From Cytobacillus praedii (GTDB taxonomy: Bacteria > Bacillota > Bacilli > Bacillales > Cytobacillaceae): 64,000 nt of DNA. The notes under the pieces were generated by a model. The model searched no databases and had not been told where the DNA came from. It saw only the letters and a list, made by a program, of their open reading frames with translations. Positions 26,893-35,693 of the stretch are shown here, piece after piece (positions within the stretch are counted from its first letter, which is position 1; every line of letters starts with the position of its first letter). The DNA lies in NCBI RefSeq assembly GCF_001439605.1, contig NZ_LMBX01000001.1, forward strand, positions 62,001 to 126,000, written 5' to 3'. The position numbers were made by a program, and so were the translations under genes.

Positions 26893-26925
26893 AAATAATC
26901 ACCGGTCTATCTTCAGGCCGGCGAT
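26893..26925 (-). terminator. Hairpin between kynA and the NSS transporter
   Basis: ATCGCCGG and CCGGTGAT arms are followed by TATTTTT on the minus strand. It could partly end kyn transcription. Confidence 0.6.
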
Positions 26926-26985
26926 AGAAGTTTAATTTTATCGCAGATTATTGGACAATAAAACCCCCTTTGAATGAGTTTTACT

Positions 26986-27840
26986 TTATAGTTCCGTTCG
27001 TAAATCCCAAAGTTCAGGGAAGAAACGGTGATCAAGCACCTGCTTCAAATAATTTACCCCTGAAGAACCGCCTGTTCCCACTTTGAACCCAATAATTCGT
27101 TCTACTGTTTTCATATGACGGAAGCGCCACTGCTGGAGCCAATCCTCAATATCAACAAGCTTTTCGGCTAATTCATATAGATCCCAGTATTGATCCACAT
27201 TGCGGTAAACCTCTCTCCATGCCGCTGCTACACTCGGGTCCCCTGCATAGACCTTGGAAAAGTCACGATCAAGCAGCGCTGGATTGATGTCGAAGCCTGC
27301 TCGGGCTAATGCTTTAATCGAGACATCATAAATGCTCGGTGCCTGAAAGGCTGTTTGAAGAGCTGCATGAACAGCAGGATCCTTCTCGTAGATCTTTAGA
27401 ATATGAGTAGACTTATAACCTAGAGCAAATTCGATGAGTCTATATTGGTAAGATTGGAAGCCTGAAGCCTTTCCAAGTGTGTCCCGGAATTGCAAATACT
27501 CAGCAGGCGTCAAGGTAGATAAAACGTCCCAGGCTTGGATGATCTGCGTCTGGGTTTTAGAGACACGGGCAAGCTTTTTAAAAGCAGAATGCAGTTCATC
27601 CTGCTCAATTTCTTTTATCGCCGACGAAAGCTCATGCAAAATGAGCTTCATCCATAGCTCGCTTACCTGGTGGATAATAATGAAAAGCATCTCATCATGA
27701 TGGTCTGATAAGCGTTTTTGGCTAGTCAGAATTTGATCGAGATGTAAGTATTCGCCATACGTCATATTCTCTTTAAAATCTGTATGAATTCCTTTTTCTT
27801 TTTCAAGATTTTTATAAAGATCTGAAATGGATTTTGACAT
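26986..27840 (-). CDS. kynA: Tryptophan 2,3-dioxygenase
   Basis: A 284-residue heme enzyme that opens the indole ring of tryptophan to give N-formylkynurenine, the first step of the kynurenine pathway. Family signatures are [31 protein letters not shown] with heme/substrate-contacting residues, and [12 protein letters not shown] with the proximal His, then [11 protein letters not shown]. Length is typical. The start follows GGGGGAG. It is 80 nt after kynU. Confidence 0.97.
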   Translation of the reverse strand: MSKSISDLYKNLEKEKGIHTDFKENMTYGEYLHLDQILTSQKRLSDHHDEMLFIIIHQVSELWMKLILHELSSAIKEIEQDELHSAFKKLARVSKTQTQIIQAWDVLSTLTPAEYLQFRDTLGKASGFQSYQYRLIEFALGYKSTHILKIYEKDPAVHAALQTAFQAPSIYDVSIKALARAGFDINPALLDRDFSKVYAGDPSVAAAWREVYRNVDQYWDLYELAEKLVDIEDWLQQWRFRHMKTVERIIGFKVGTGGSSGVNYLKQVLDHRFFPELWDLRTEL

Positions 27841-27920
27841 TGCGTTTCTCCCCCTCTGGAGTTGAGTGTCCTGTATCTTGTCTAGTCAAGATGGATGGTA
27901 CCTATCAATACGATTCTATT

Positions 27921-29204
27921 TTACGCAACAACATCCCGCTTGTTCTCAAATTTCTTATACTGCTCTTCTTCCATAATTTTTTTCAGAATCTGCACCACTT
28001 CCCATACCTCTTCAAACGTATTGTACAATGCAACAGGTGCAAGTCTAATGCCGTTTGGTGTACGGAAATCAGGAATGACCCCGTTATCTTTCAATGCTTT
28101 ACAAATTCGGGCTGCTTCTTCATGCTCAAGAAATACATGGCCACCCCGTTTGTCTGGATCAAGAGGATTTCCAATCTTGAACTCAAAGTTGCCTAATTCA
28201 ATCTTAATAAGGTCAATCATATAATCCGTAAGCTTTAAGGATTTATTGCGGATTTTATCTATACCTGCCTCTGTAAACATCGATAGCGAGCCTAAAAGCG
28301 GTGCTGCACTTAGTAAATTTGGTGTGCCCATTTGCATGGCTCCCGCATTGGGTGCGGGTGTTAAGTCATGCTCCATGTCAAACTGTTTGTTTTTATCTGA
28401 ACTAAACCAGCCTGCAAGCCCAGGATTAATGCCAAAGTGTTTCTCGTTTACATAGATGCCAGCTACAGCTCCTGGCCCGCCATTTAAATGCTTATATGAA
28501 CACCAGAAGGCAAAATCTGCGCCCCATTCACTTAATGAATGTGGAATGGATCCAATGGAATGGCATAAATCAAAAGCAACGACGATCCCTCTTTTGTGTG
28601 CTGCCTCGGTTATCTTCTTCATATCTAATATTTGGCCACTGCGGTAAAGAACGCCTGCAAGGACAATCAGTGCGACTTCATCTGTCATCGCCTCAATAAT
28701 ATCTTCTTCACGGATTGTTAGCCCGTCCCTGCTTTTTACTTGCACTAAATGTTCCTCTGGATTAAGTCCGCGAATTTTCAGCTGACTTTTTAAGGCATAA
28801 ATATCTGTTGGAAAATTTAACTCATCTGCAAGAATTTTTGTTCTTTTTCCTTCCGGCTGATAAAAGGTAGAAACGATTTGATGTAAATTAACTGTCGTGG
28901 AACCAGTTATAATTACTTCTTCAGGCTTTGCTCCAATAAGTGGTGCCGTCATCTCACCAAGCTTTTCAGGGAAATAGAACCACGGGTTTTCCCCTTTTAG
29001 CCAGCCGTCGATGCCATAAGTCTTCCATGATTCAAGTACGGTATGAAGTGCTTGTTCAGCCCTCCTCGATAGAAGTCCAAGAGAGTTCCCGTCAAAGTAA
29101 ATGGTTCCTGACTGCAGATAGAATTCATTGCGGTACTGCCTTAGTTCATCAACAGAATCAAGCTTTTGTGCATAGGCCTTTGTTGTAAACTCCTTTTCAC
29201 TCAT
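27921..29204 (-). CDS. kynU: Kynureninase
   Basis: A 427-residue PLP-dependent enzyme that cleaves kynurenine to anthranilate and alanine. It has [13 protein letters not shown] near the N terminus, [13 protein letters not shown] (PLP-binding Asp), and [13 protein letters not shown] with the PLP lysine. It is the first gene of kynU-kynA. The usual Bacillus partner kynB (kynurenine formamidase) is absent from this locus. Confidence 0.96.
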   Translation of the reverse strand: MSEKEFTTKAYAQKLDSVDELRQYRNEFYLQSGTIYFDGNSLGLLSRRAEQALHTVLESWKTYGIDGWLKGENPWFYFPEKLGEMTAPLIGAKPEEVIITGSTTVNLHQIVSTFYQPEGKRTKILADELNFPTDIYALKSQLKIRGLNPEEHLVQVKSRDGLTIREEDIIEAMTDEVALIVLAGVLYRSGQILDMKKITEAAHKRGIVVAFDLCHSIGSIPHSLSEWGADFAFWCSYKHLNGGPGAVAGIYVNEKHFGINPGLAGWFSSDKNKQFDMEHDLTPAPNAGAMQMGTPNLLSAAPLLGSLSMFTEAGIDKIRNKSLKLTDYMIDLIKIELGNFEFKIGNPLDPDKRGGHVFLEHEEAARICKALKDNGVIPDFRTPNGIRLAPVALYNTFEEVWEVVQILKKIMEEEQYKKFENKRDVVA

Positions 29205-29261
29205 ATGGACCAGCTCCCTTTCTTATGAGAATGTTCTTTATAAAAATAGAATGAAGTATTT

Positions 29262-29294
29262 AATTGATATTATGTCAATGATATAATATCAATT
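29262..29294. promoter_or_regulatory. Operator-like palindrome between kynU and its divergent TetR regulator
   Basis: AATTGATATTAT and ATAATATCAATT form a perfect 12-bp inverted repeat with a 9-nt centre, in the kynU-tetR divergent promoter region. It is the likely binding site of the adjacent TetR protein. Confidence 0.7.
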
Positions 29295-29361
29295 AACAGA
29301 TTGTAAAGAAAATACTTAAAATTTAGAAAATGATAAAAACTATCGAATTGGGGTGAAATGA

Positions 29362-29982
29362 GTGAATCATGAAGACGGTTTATCCAGGAGACAGCAGAAG
29401 GCAATGCAAACCCGGCTAAATCTATTACATGCAGGTAAGGTCATCTTTTTAAAAGAAGGCTTTCAAAAAGCGACGATGACGGAGATAAATAAACAAGCGA
29501 ATACTGGATATGGTACGGCGTATGTGTATTTCAAAAATAAGGATGAGCTATTTGGTGAGCTCATGGAAAATATAGTAGAGAAAATGTATGAGGTTGCAAG
29601 CTTGCCTTTTGAACCAAAGACAAGTGAGGAGGCGTTTGAACAGATAAAGACGCAGGTCAGACTATTCATCCAGGCTGCCTTAGATGAACAGGAAATGATG
29701 AAGGTTTTAAAAGAGGCTATTGGTGTTTCTGAAATCGTGGAAGGTAAATGGAGTCAAATTCGGACTAGATTTATCGCAGGGATTATCAAAGATATTACTT
29801 TCGTTCAGGAAGCTGGAATGGCAAACAAGGAGATAGAGGCTTCATTGATTGCTAGAGGCTGGTATTATATGAATGAGCAAGTAATGTGGGATATTTTACT
29901 TGGAGAAGTGGCAGAAGATCTGAATAGAGTAGCAGAAAATTTAGCTTTACTGTATACAAGGGGTCTCTATGTTGGTAAGTAA
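29362..29982 (+). CDS. TetR family transcriptional regulator (probable kyn repressor)
   Basis: A 206-residue TetR protein with an N-terminal helix-turn-helix (about 15-60, ATMTEINKQANTGYGTAYVYF). GTG start at 29362. It is divergent from kynU with a perfect inverted repeat between them, so it probably represses kynUA; the inducer might be kynurenine or tryptophan, but that is inference. Confidence 0.88.
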   Translation: MNHEDGLSRRQQKAMQTRLNLLHAGKVIFLKEGFQKATMTEINKQANTGYGTAYVYFKNKDELFGELMENIVEKMYEVASLPFEPKTSEEAFEQIKTQVRLFIQAALDEQEMMKVLKEAIGVSEIVEGKWSQIRTRFIAGIIKDITFVQEAGMANKEIEASLIARGWYYMNEQVMWDILLGEVAEDLNRVAENLALLYTRGLYVGK

Positions 29983-30006
29983 TACCAAGAATAAACCTTA
30001 CCAACA
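29970..30006 (+). terminator. Terminator of the TetR gene
   Basis: TGTTGGTAAG/CTTACCAACA, a perfect 10-bp stem starting inside the last codons. Confidence 0.65.
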
Positions 30007-30032
30007 AACCTATGTGAGGCTGCTTTAATGGT

Positions 30033-30065
30033 GAAAGGCAGTCCTATTTATAGGCACTGCCTTTC
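30033..30065. terminator. Hairpin at the 3' end of the SDR gene
   Basis: GAAAGGCAGT/ACTGCCTTTC perfect stem between two convergent genes. Confidence 0.75.
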
Positions 30066-30071
30066 ATCTAA

Positions 30072-30827
30072 TTAATGTAAAATAGAACCGCCGTCAATAA
30101 TCAACTCGATGCCAGTAACAAATTTTGATTCATCAGAAGCCAGATAAAGAACACCATATGCGATATCTGACGGTTGACCAAGAACGTTTAAAGGAATTCC
30201 GGCTAATGTCATATCTCTTACTTCTTTATTGCTTGTAAACATTTCAATCATTGGTGTTTCAATTGTGCCAGGGTGTACGGAGTTGACACGGATATTATAC
30301 TTTCCATAGTCGAGCGCAACATTTTTTGTTAAAAGTCGTAATCCGCCTTTTGAGCTGTTATATGCGGCATTACCTACTCCGTTAATGCCTGAAAGGGAAG
30401 AAATGTTAACAATACTGCCGCCGCCTGCCTTTTTCATTTCAGGGAGGACTGCCTTGATTCCTAAATATGGACCTTTTGTATTGATTTCAAGGATTTTATC
30501 CCATGTAGATTCTTCTACATCTTCAATTGTTTGAGTAATTAGACCGGTAATACCCGCGTTGTTGACTAGAATGTCAACTTTTCCGAATTTCTCCACAGCT
30601 GTTTCGACAACAACTTTCCATTCATCTGCAGAAGTGACATTATGCTTAATAGCAATCGCTTCTCCGCCATTGTCTTTAATTTCTTTAACTACACTTTCTA
30701 GTAATTCAAATTGTACATCAGTTGCTACTACTTTTGCCCCTTCACTAGCGAACAATCTTGCTTCCTCTGCTCCTTGACCACTGGCTGCGCCTGTGATGAT
30801 CGCAACTTTGTTTGATAACCGTGCCAT
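30072..30827 (-). CDS. SDR family NAD(P)-dependent oxidoreductase
   Basis: A 251-residue classical SDR with TGAASGQG, NNAG, catalytic NISSLSG and YNSSKGG. Near the C terminus it has DGG. It is a paralogue of the SDR at 16014-16760 (shared SVHPGTIETPM/SVHPGIIETPM and C-terminal ASDES). Divergent from a TetR gene with an operator-like palindrome between, so probably under its control. Substrate unknown. Confidence 0.9.
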   Translation of the reverse strand: MARLSNKVAIITGAASGQGAEEARLFASEGAKVVATDVQFELLESVVKEIKDNGGEAIAIKHNVTSADEWKVVVETAVEKFGKVDILVNNAGITGLITQTIEDVEESTWDKILEINTKGPYLGIKAVLPEMKKAGGGSIVNISSLSGINGVGNAAYNSSKGGLRLLTKNVALDYGKYNIRVNSVHPGTIETPMIEMFTSNKEVRDMTLAGIPLNVLGQPSDIAYGVLYLASDESKFVTGIELIIDGGSILH

Positions 30828-30932
30828 TAAAATCTCTCCCTAATCATTTTTTTATGCTCTCTTTAAAGAACAATCATAGAAAAAATAAGCAGCATCTTAC
30901 TTTAATATTTCCAAACGAAAGTAATAAATTGA

Positions 30933-30955
30933 TCATGATAGTATAACTATCATGA
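30933..30955. promoter_or_regulatory. Operator-like palindrome between SDR and TetR genes
   Basis: TCATGATAG and CTATCATGA form a perfect 9-bp inverted repeat around a 5-nt centre in the divergent promoter region. Confidence 0.65.
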
Positions 30956-31081
30956 CTATAGTGATATTATAAAACTCGTTTTTGAAAATTTCAATAAAAT
31001 AGTTTTGTGGAGCCAAATTGACGGTTTTTTGAGAATTTGTTAGCATCAGTACAGAAACGAAGTAAGAGAGGAGTTGTACAA

Positions 31082-31735
31082 GTGAATCCTCAAAGCAGAT
31101 GGGAACAGGAACGGCAAGCTGGAAAAAACAAGCGAATGAAAAGTATAATAGAAGCCGCAGAGAAGGTATTTAGCAGAAAAGGCTTTGAAAAAACAACTAT
31201 GCAGGATATTGCAGATGAAGAGAATTTAGGCATTGCGACTGTTTTTCGGTACTTTCCTAAAAAGGACAAACTGATTGTTGCGGTGGCAGTGAATTTATTG
31301 GAAAGATATCTTACTGTCTTTCAAACGGTTGCTTCTAAAAACTGTACTTGTCTTGAAAAAATTGAAATCCTATTTAATCATTTCATTTTTGATATCGAGC
31401 CGGAAAACTTAGAATGTACGCAGTTGCTTGAAGCCTTTGAAAGCTATGCTTCTACTTCTCTTGAGGAGTTAGGGGATTATCATCAATACATTGAGGTTCG
31501 AAAAAGGATTTCAGATACGCTCACGCTTATAATGGAGGAAGGAATATGTGATGGTTCCATTCGATCGGATATTCAGGTGAAAGAGGTCTTAGCATCTGTT
31601 ATTAACGCATTCGGATTATTTTCAAGGAAACTGTCCTTATTTGAACGAATTCCCTTTTTTGAAGATGAGATAGAACCAAGAGTACAGTTAGCTATTACTA
31701 AACAGATTTTCTTGGAATATATTAAAGCAAAGTAA
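31082..31735 (+). CDS. TetR family transcriptional regulator
   Basis: A 217-residue TetR protein with helix-turn-helix TTMQDIADEENLGIATVFRYF. GTG 31082 is preferred to an upstream TTG because it follows GAGAGGAG at good spacing. It is the likely regulator of the divergent SDR via the palindrome at 30933-30955. Inducer unknown. Confidence 0.88.
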   Translation: MNPQSRWEQERQAGKNKRMKSIIEAAEKVFSRKGFEKTTMQDIADEENLGIATVFRYFPKKDKLIVAVAVNLLERYLTVFQTVASKNCTCLEKIEILFNHFIFDIEPENLECTQLLEAFESYASTSLEELGDYHQYIEVRKRISDTLTLIMEEGICDGSIRSDIQVKEVLASVINAFGLFSRKLSLFERIPFFEDEIEPRVQLAITKQIFLEYIKAK

Positions 31736-31736
31736 C

Positions 31737-31773
31737 AAAAGGAGGCACAGGATAATAGCTGCTGCCTCTTTTT
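31737..31773 (+). terminator. Terminator of the TetR gene
   Basis: AAAAGGAGGCA and TGCCTCTTTTT arms (one bulged G) directly after the stop codon. Confidence 0.7.
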
Positions 31774-31789
31774 GTATGTACGTGTGAAA

Positions 31790-32098
31790 TTATTTAAACT
31801 TCATAGGTGGTTGGGCTGGAGAGAAAAGATTGTGAAAACAAAATGTAATCGAGCGTTTTACATAAAGTGAACCCTTGAAAAGCAGAAATGAAACAACAAG
31901 TGATACAGGAATGCTTAAAGCGACGGGAAGATCAATGCCCTGCCAAATACTCATTTTTATTTGTTCGAAACCAATTGTTCGTAATATCCCTGCGAGTATG
32001 GAGATTAGTGCGCTCGAGATCAATCCTAGGTAAAGGACAGACAGGACAGGGATTGTTAACGACAAGAAGAAGGAAAGGATCATTTTTTTTATCTTCAT
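31790..32098 (-). CDS. Small membrane protein, partner of the bactofilin-like protein
   Basis: A 102-residue protein with about three hydrophobic segments and a basic tail. I do not recognise the family. It overlaps the upstream bactofilin-like gene by 4 nt (ATGA), so the two are translated as a unit and likely act together at the membrane. Confidence 0.6.
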   Translation of the reverse strand: MKIKKMILSFFLSLTIPVLSVLYLGLISSALISILAGILRTIGFEQIKMSIWQGIDLPVALSIPVSLVVSFLLFKGSLYVKRSITFCFHNLFSPAQPPMKFK

Positions 32099-32760
32099 AG
32101 ATTTTTGCTCCTTATAATCTGTTGGACTGTAGCATCCGGAGAGATGGTACAGCTTTCTGTATAGGTAAGTGTTTCAATATTGCACTGGCTGCCAACAACC
32201 ACAACATCCCCCTCAACGAATTTTGCATCTGTAGAGGCAAGATGCAATTGTTTTCCCTTAATAAGATGACAAATTAGTTTTTTCTTCAATGCAATAGATT
32301 TTCTATCCTTTTCTATATGTGCTTCTTCCGCAATTAATCGGTTGATCCTACTCTTACCTGATAATTTTAGCTGAAAGTGTTTTGTGTTAATTTCTTTTGC
32401 GGCAATGATCCCAATGGACTCAAACTGTTCTGAATGAAGCGTTTGTTCAATGGTAAGCCTTCCCGAACTGTAAAACTTCGCTGTACGCAAATTTTTCATT
32501 TTTAAATTTCCTGCATTGATAATTTCTTTTACTTCGCAATTGCCTTTTATGACACATGACCCGGAGCTTTTTAACAGATCTGCTGCCACATGAGATTGAA
32601 AGGTGCTAAAACCATGGGTGGAGATCTCTTTGAGGTGGATTTCTTGGTGTAACGTAACAGAACCACGTATGTTCAATCGTTCGCAGTCCTTAGCTAATTC
32701 CTTGATTTGACCGCTTGTCAGCGTGATGCTTTGGAGCTTTTTTACCCGTTCATTTTTCAT
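32095..32760 (-). CDS. Polymer-forming cytoskeletal (bactofilin-like) protein
   Basis: A 221-residue protein built of short beta repeats, with alternating hydrophobic residues and frequent small residues (INIRGSVTL, GSCVIKGNCEVKEI, SGKSRINRLIAEE), typical of the right-handed beta-helix of bactofilins and of Bacillus YhbE/YhbF relatives. Such proteins polymerise without nucleotides and often associate with membrane partners. It is the first gene of a two-gene operon preceded by a remarkable 45-bp palindrome. Confidence 0.6.
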   Translation of the reverse strand: MKNERVKKLQSITLTSGQIKELAKDCERLNIRGSVTLHQEIHLKEISTHGFSTFQSHVAADLLKSSGSCVIKGNCEVKEIINAGNLKMKNLRTAKFYSSGRLTIEQTLHSEQFESIGIIAAKEINTKHFQLKLSGKSRINRLIAEEAHIEKDRKSIALKKKLICHLIKGKQLHLASTDAKFVEGDVVVVGSQCNIETLTYTESCTISPDATVQQIIRSKNL

Positions 32761-32777
32761 TCCTTCACACCTGCTTA

Positions 32778-32822
32778 TTTAATTAATATATATTTTAATT
32801 GTTAAAATATATATTAATTAAA
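32778..32822. promoter_or_regulatory. Perfect 45-bp palindrome upstream of the bactofilin-like operon
   Basis: Two exactly complementary 21-nt arms (32778-32798 and 32802-32822), made only of A and T, flank TTG. It lies 18 nt before the start codon, so it covers or adjoins the ribosome binding site and promoter. It is probably an operator or a strong mRNA hairpin. Confidence 0.7.
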
Positions 32823-33185
32823 GTATATTGATGGATGATTTGTCAAGAAGGATTAGATGACTGTACTGGGACAAGATTTCTACATAATTGGACAATAAAA
32901 AATGTAAGTAAAATTGACTTTTTGCAGTACTCTTATATATGCAATGCGCTCTTTCTCTATGGTAAGGGCTATTTTTCTATCAAGTTAAACAGCGTAAAGT
33001 TATAGTGATTTGGAAAAATTTATGACTTTGTACATTTGTCCAAGCAGTTTCTTTCGATCGACATTTTATAAAGTAAAAAGGGATGCTATTTACATTTAAT
33101 GAAAGCTAAACAAATTTCGACCTATACCAATGTTAAACGAGTGTGCTGCCCCTTTTTGTTCAATAAAAAGGAGGGAATGACGAAG

Positions 33186-33755
33186 ATGAGTTTCTTTGAA
33201 GCAGATACTGAGAATTCTTCTGATGAAACAGTACAGGGAACAAATGTGAATGAAACGATTAGTGTCGTTGTCAAAAGAGATGGAGACGAAGTTGTCTCTA
33301 GATCTCTTATCTCTGGCAAATCCAAAATTGTGATTATCATCAACAACCAGTTCACCAGTTCACCAAATACTACGCAAATTGCGAGTGGTGCTGGACGAAA
33401 CAGTGCAGCAGGGAATAATGCCGCCCTAGATTCATCGAATACCGAACAGCAGCAGAGTGTCGGAGCCGGAGGGGAGGCTAAAAACTTTGGTGTGAATGGG
33501 AATCAGACTGAGCCGCACGTCAAGCATGGTCATTGTGATGATGACTCAGAACTTGTGATTGTCATCAATAATCAGATCAATCAAGCTGGAGAAGAAGCGG
33601 GGGCTACTCAGGTTGCAAGTGGTGCTGGAAAAGACAGTACAGCAGGAACGAATGCTGCAATCGAAAGTTCCAATACCAAACAGCAGCATGCAGTTGGCGG
33701 AGGTGACGGTATTGCAGTAAACGATGGGGAGAACGGGAATCAAGAGGAAGTTTAA
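33186..33755 (+). CDS. Unrecognised two-repeat hydrophilic protein
   Basis: A 189-residue acidic protein rich in Gly, Asn, Ser and Ala. It has two imperfect copies of a unit of about 60 residues (47-107 and 121-186). Each has an I/V-rich strand ending INNQ, then TQ-ASGAG-(R/K)-(N/D)-S-AG-NAA, then SSNT-QQ--VG-G and a terminal GNQ. No signal peptide or membrane segment. The Gln/Asn/Gly periodicity recalls amyloid or beta-solenoid repeats and spore or matrix structural proteins, but no family is recognised. ATG 33186 gives proper spacing to AAAGGAGG; ATG 33177 is the alternative. Confidence 0.7.
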   Translation: MSFFEADTENSSDETVQGTNVNETISVVVKRDGDEVVSRSLISGKSKIVIIINNQFTSSPNTTQIASGAGRNSAAGNNAALDSSNTEQQQSVGAGGEAKNFGVNGNQTEPHVKHGHCDDDSELVIVINNQINQAGEEAGATQVASGAGKDSTAGTNAAIESSNTKQQHAVGGGDGIAVNDGENGNQEEV

Positions 33756-34171
33756 TCAAGTCGTACTCTTACGCCTATTAATGCACCCATAAATAATGAT
33801 AGTGGGAGCGATAAACTAATCTCGTTCCCCCATCATTGCCGCCAAATCACAGAAACTAGGGTGTACCTTAAGTGGGTACTAGCAGACTCTTAATAAATGA
33901 TCGTGCTTCTATTTGAACAAATTTCCCTTTTCCATACCTATCCTCTTTTTTGAGTAATAGTTTCAGATTGTTACAGAGTTAGAGATTACTTGCAATGATC
34001 TTGAAGCTTTTTCACCGAGCCAGAAAGGAGAGCCATGGACACTCTCTTTTTATTTGAATATCGTAAACTTCTCAAAAGACAAAGAAAAAGTTTTGTTTCG
34101 TTTTTATAACTTAGAACGAAATAAATGAAACCTTTTAATAAAAATCACTGAAGATAGGATGACATAAGCTT
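33756..34171. other. Intergenic region with terminator and small inverted repeat
   Basis: An imperfect hairpin at about 33791-33829 (ATAATGATAGTGGGAG with TTCCCCCATCATT) probably ends the repeat-protein gene. TTTCGTT (34096-34102) and AACGAAA (34115-34121) form a small inverted repeat before the ATP-grasp gene. No gene seen. Confidence 0.4.
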
Positions 34172-35398
34172 ATGAAAACCATTGTTTTTATTGAAACTAA
34201 TAAATCTGGTTCGAGTAGAGAAGCAATCCAAGCTGCAGAGCGACTGGGCTTTTTTACTGTATTACTAACTAACAAACGAAGATTCATTGATCAAAGAACA
34301 GAATTTCCCGATGTTCACCAAATGATAGTAGTGGAAATATTTGATTACGATCAATTAAGAAAAAAGATCATCAAATTAAAAAAACAGGGGAAACAAATAA
34401 AGGGTATTTTAAGTTTTATAGATCCTTTTGTTCATGTAGCAGCATCCTTATCAGAAGAATTTTGTCCAGGTGTTGTCTCTGCTGTTCCAATCAAAAAAAT
34501 GGAGGATAAAGTTTTAACCCGTGAGATTCTCAAAGACCTCCCAATAACCCCTCGTTATGCAATATATTCACCAAATCAATCTTTAGAGGGATTTATCAAT
34601 AAAATCAACAAGAAATTTTTACCGCTTATAGTAAAATCCCCTCTATCTTCTGGCTCGAAAGATGTACTGCTAGCAAAAGACGAGTACCAATTAAAGCGTT
34701 CGATGCAATTTTTGTTGGAAAAATACGAAAAAAATCCCGTTTTACTGGAAGAATTTTTAACAGGCCCCCAATATTTAATTGAAGCGTTAGTGCACAATGG
34801 AAACGTTCATATTGTTGCAATCATTGAACAAGAGATTACGTTTTTCCAGCGATTTATCGTAACCGGATATTGTCTATTAGCAGATCCCGATCGAGACTTT
34901 TACAATAAAATATATGAGACAGTAAGTTCCATCTTACAAGCTTTTGAAATGAAAAATGGTGCATGTCATTTGGAAATGCGCTTAGTACAAGGAGAATGGA
35001 AATTAATTGAGATCAACCCAAGAATCTCAGGCGGCGCGATGAATCAAATCATTGAAGCTGCATACGGCATTAATTTAGTAGAGGAAACTATTCAATTATT
35101 TTTAGGGAATAAGCCTCGTCTCATTAAAAAACATAACAAGTATGCCTATGCTCATTATTTAACAATTAACTCAAAAGGTAAGCTGCTTAAAGTGACAGGC
35201 AAAAAACGCTGTTCTCAATATCCTGGTGTAGAGAAGGTTTATATCAAACCCCGAAAAGGTCAGATATTACGTCCGCCTTTATCCATGGGAGATCGTTACG
35301 GATACATTCTGACATCATCCGATGATAAGGAAGAAGCGAAAAGAATCGCCATGGAAGCGAAAAGAGAGCTTCGTTTTTTTCTTGAAGATTTGGAGTGA
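34172..35398 (+). CDS. ATP-grasp domain protein (carboxylate-amine ligase-like)
   Basis: A 408-residue ATP-grasp enzyme. There is an N-terminal Rossmann-like domain (about 1-105), a lysine-bearing IVKSPLSSGSKDVLLA and LLEEFLTGPQYLIEALV in the ATP-binding core, and the Mg-binding end LIEINPRISGGAMNQII. The pattern resembles L-amino acid ligases and BacD/YwfE-like enzymes that join a carboxylate to an amine through an acyl phosphate. No biosynthetic partner is evident, so the product is unknown. It is followed 295 nt later by a second ATP-grasp gene. Confidence 0.8.
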   Translation: MKTIVFIETNKSGSSREAIQAAERLGFFTVLLTNKRRFIDQRTEFPDVHQMIVVEIFDYDQLRKKIIKLKKQGKQIKGILSFIDPFVHVAASLSEEFCPGVVSAVPIKKMEDKVLTREILKDLPITPRYAIYSPNQSLEGFINKINKKFLPLIVKSPLSSGSKDVLLAKDEYQLKRSMQFLLEKYEKNPVLLEEFLTGPQYLIEALVHNGNVHIVAIIEQEITFFQRFIVTGYCLLADPDRDFYNKIYETVSSILQAFEMKNGACHLEMRLVQGEWKLIEINPRISGGAMNQIIEAAYGINLVEETIQLFLGNKPRLIKKHNKYAYAHYLTINSKGKLLKVTGKKRCSQYPGVEKVYIKPRKGQILRPPLSMGDRYGYILTSSDDKEEAKRIAMEAKRELRFFLEDLE

Positions 35399-35693
35399 TA
35401 ACCGATGACTTTTAATGGACATGTTTCTAAACATAAAAGAATGAATTAGATTCTCCAATTATGTAACTCTTAATTAAATTTCGAAAAGCAATAAAGCAAA
35501 AAAACAGAAGGAATTCTGGGGAATTTATTTAGACCATAGGGGAATACAATTCCTTTCCACTTTTATTTTCTTTCTCGATAGAGTCATTATCCTTTTATGG
35601 GAATATCGGTCATATTCTTCCTAATTCATTCGGGCCTTTTAAAACCAGTTTTTTCTTATCAAACAATTTAAAGAAAGGTGGAATAGAGGTATC
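35399..35693 (+). other. Intergenic region with a 14-codon ORF
   Basis: Just after the ATP-grasp gene, GGAGTGAT precedes ATG and a short frame MTFNGHVSKHKRMN-stop (35405-35449). It may be the truncated start of a lost gene. Nothing else recognised. Confidence 0.2.
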
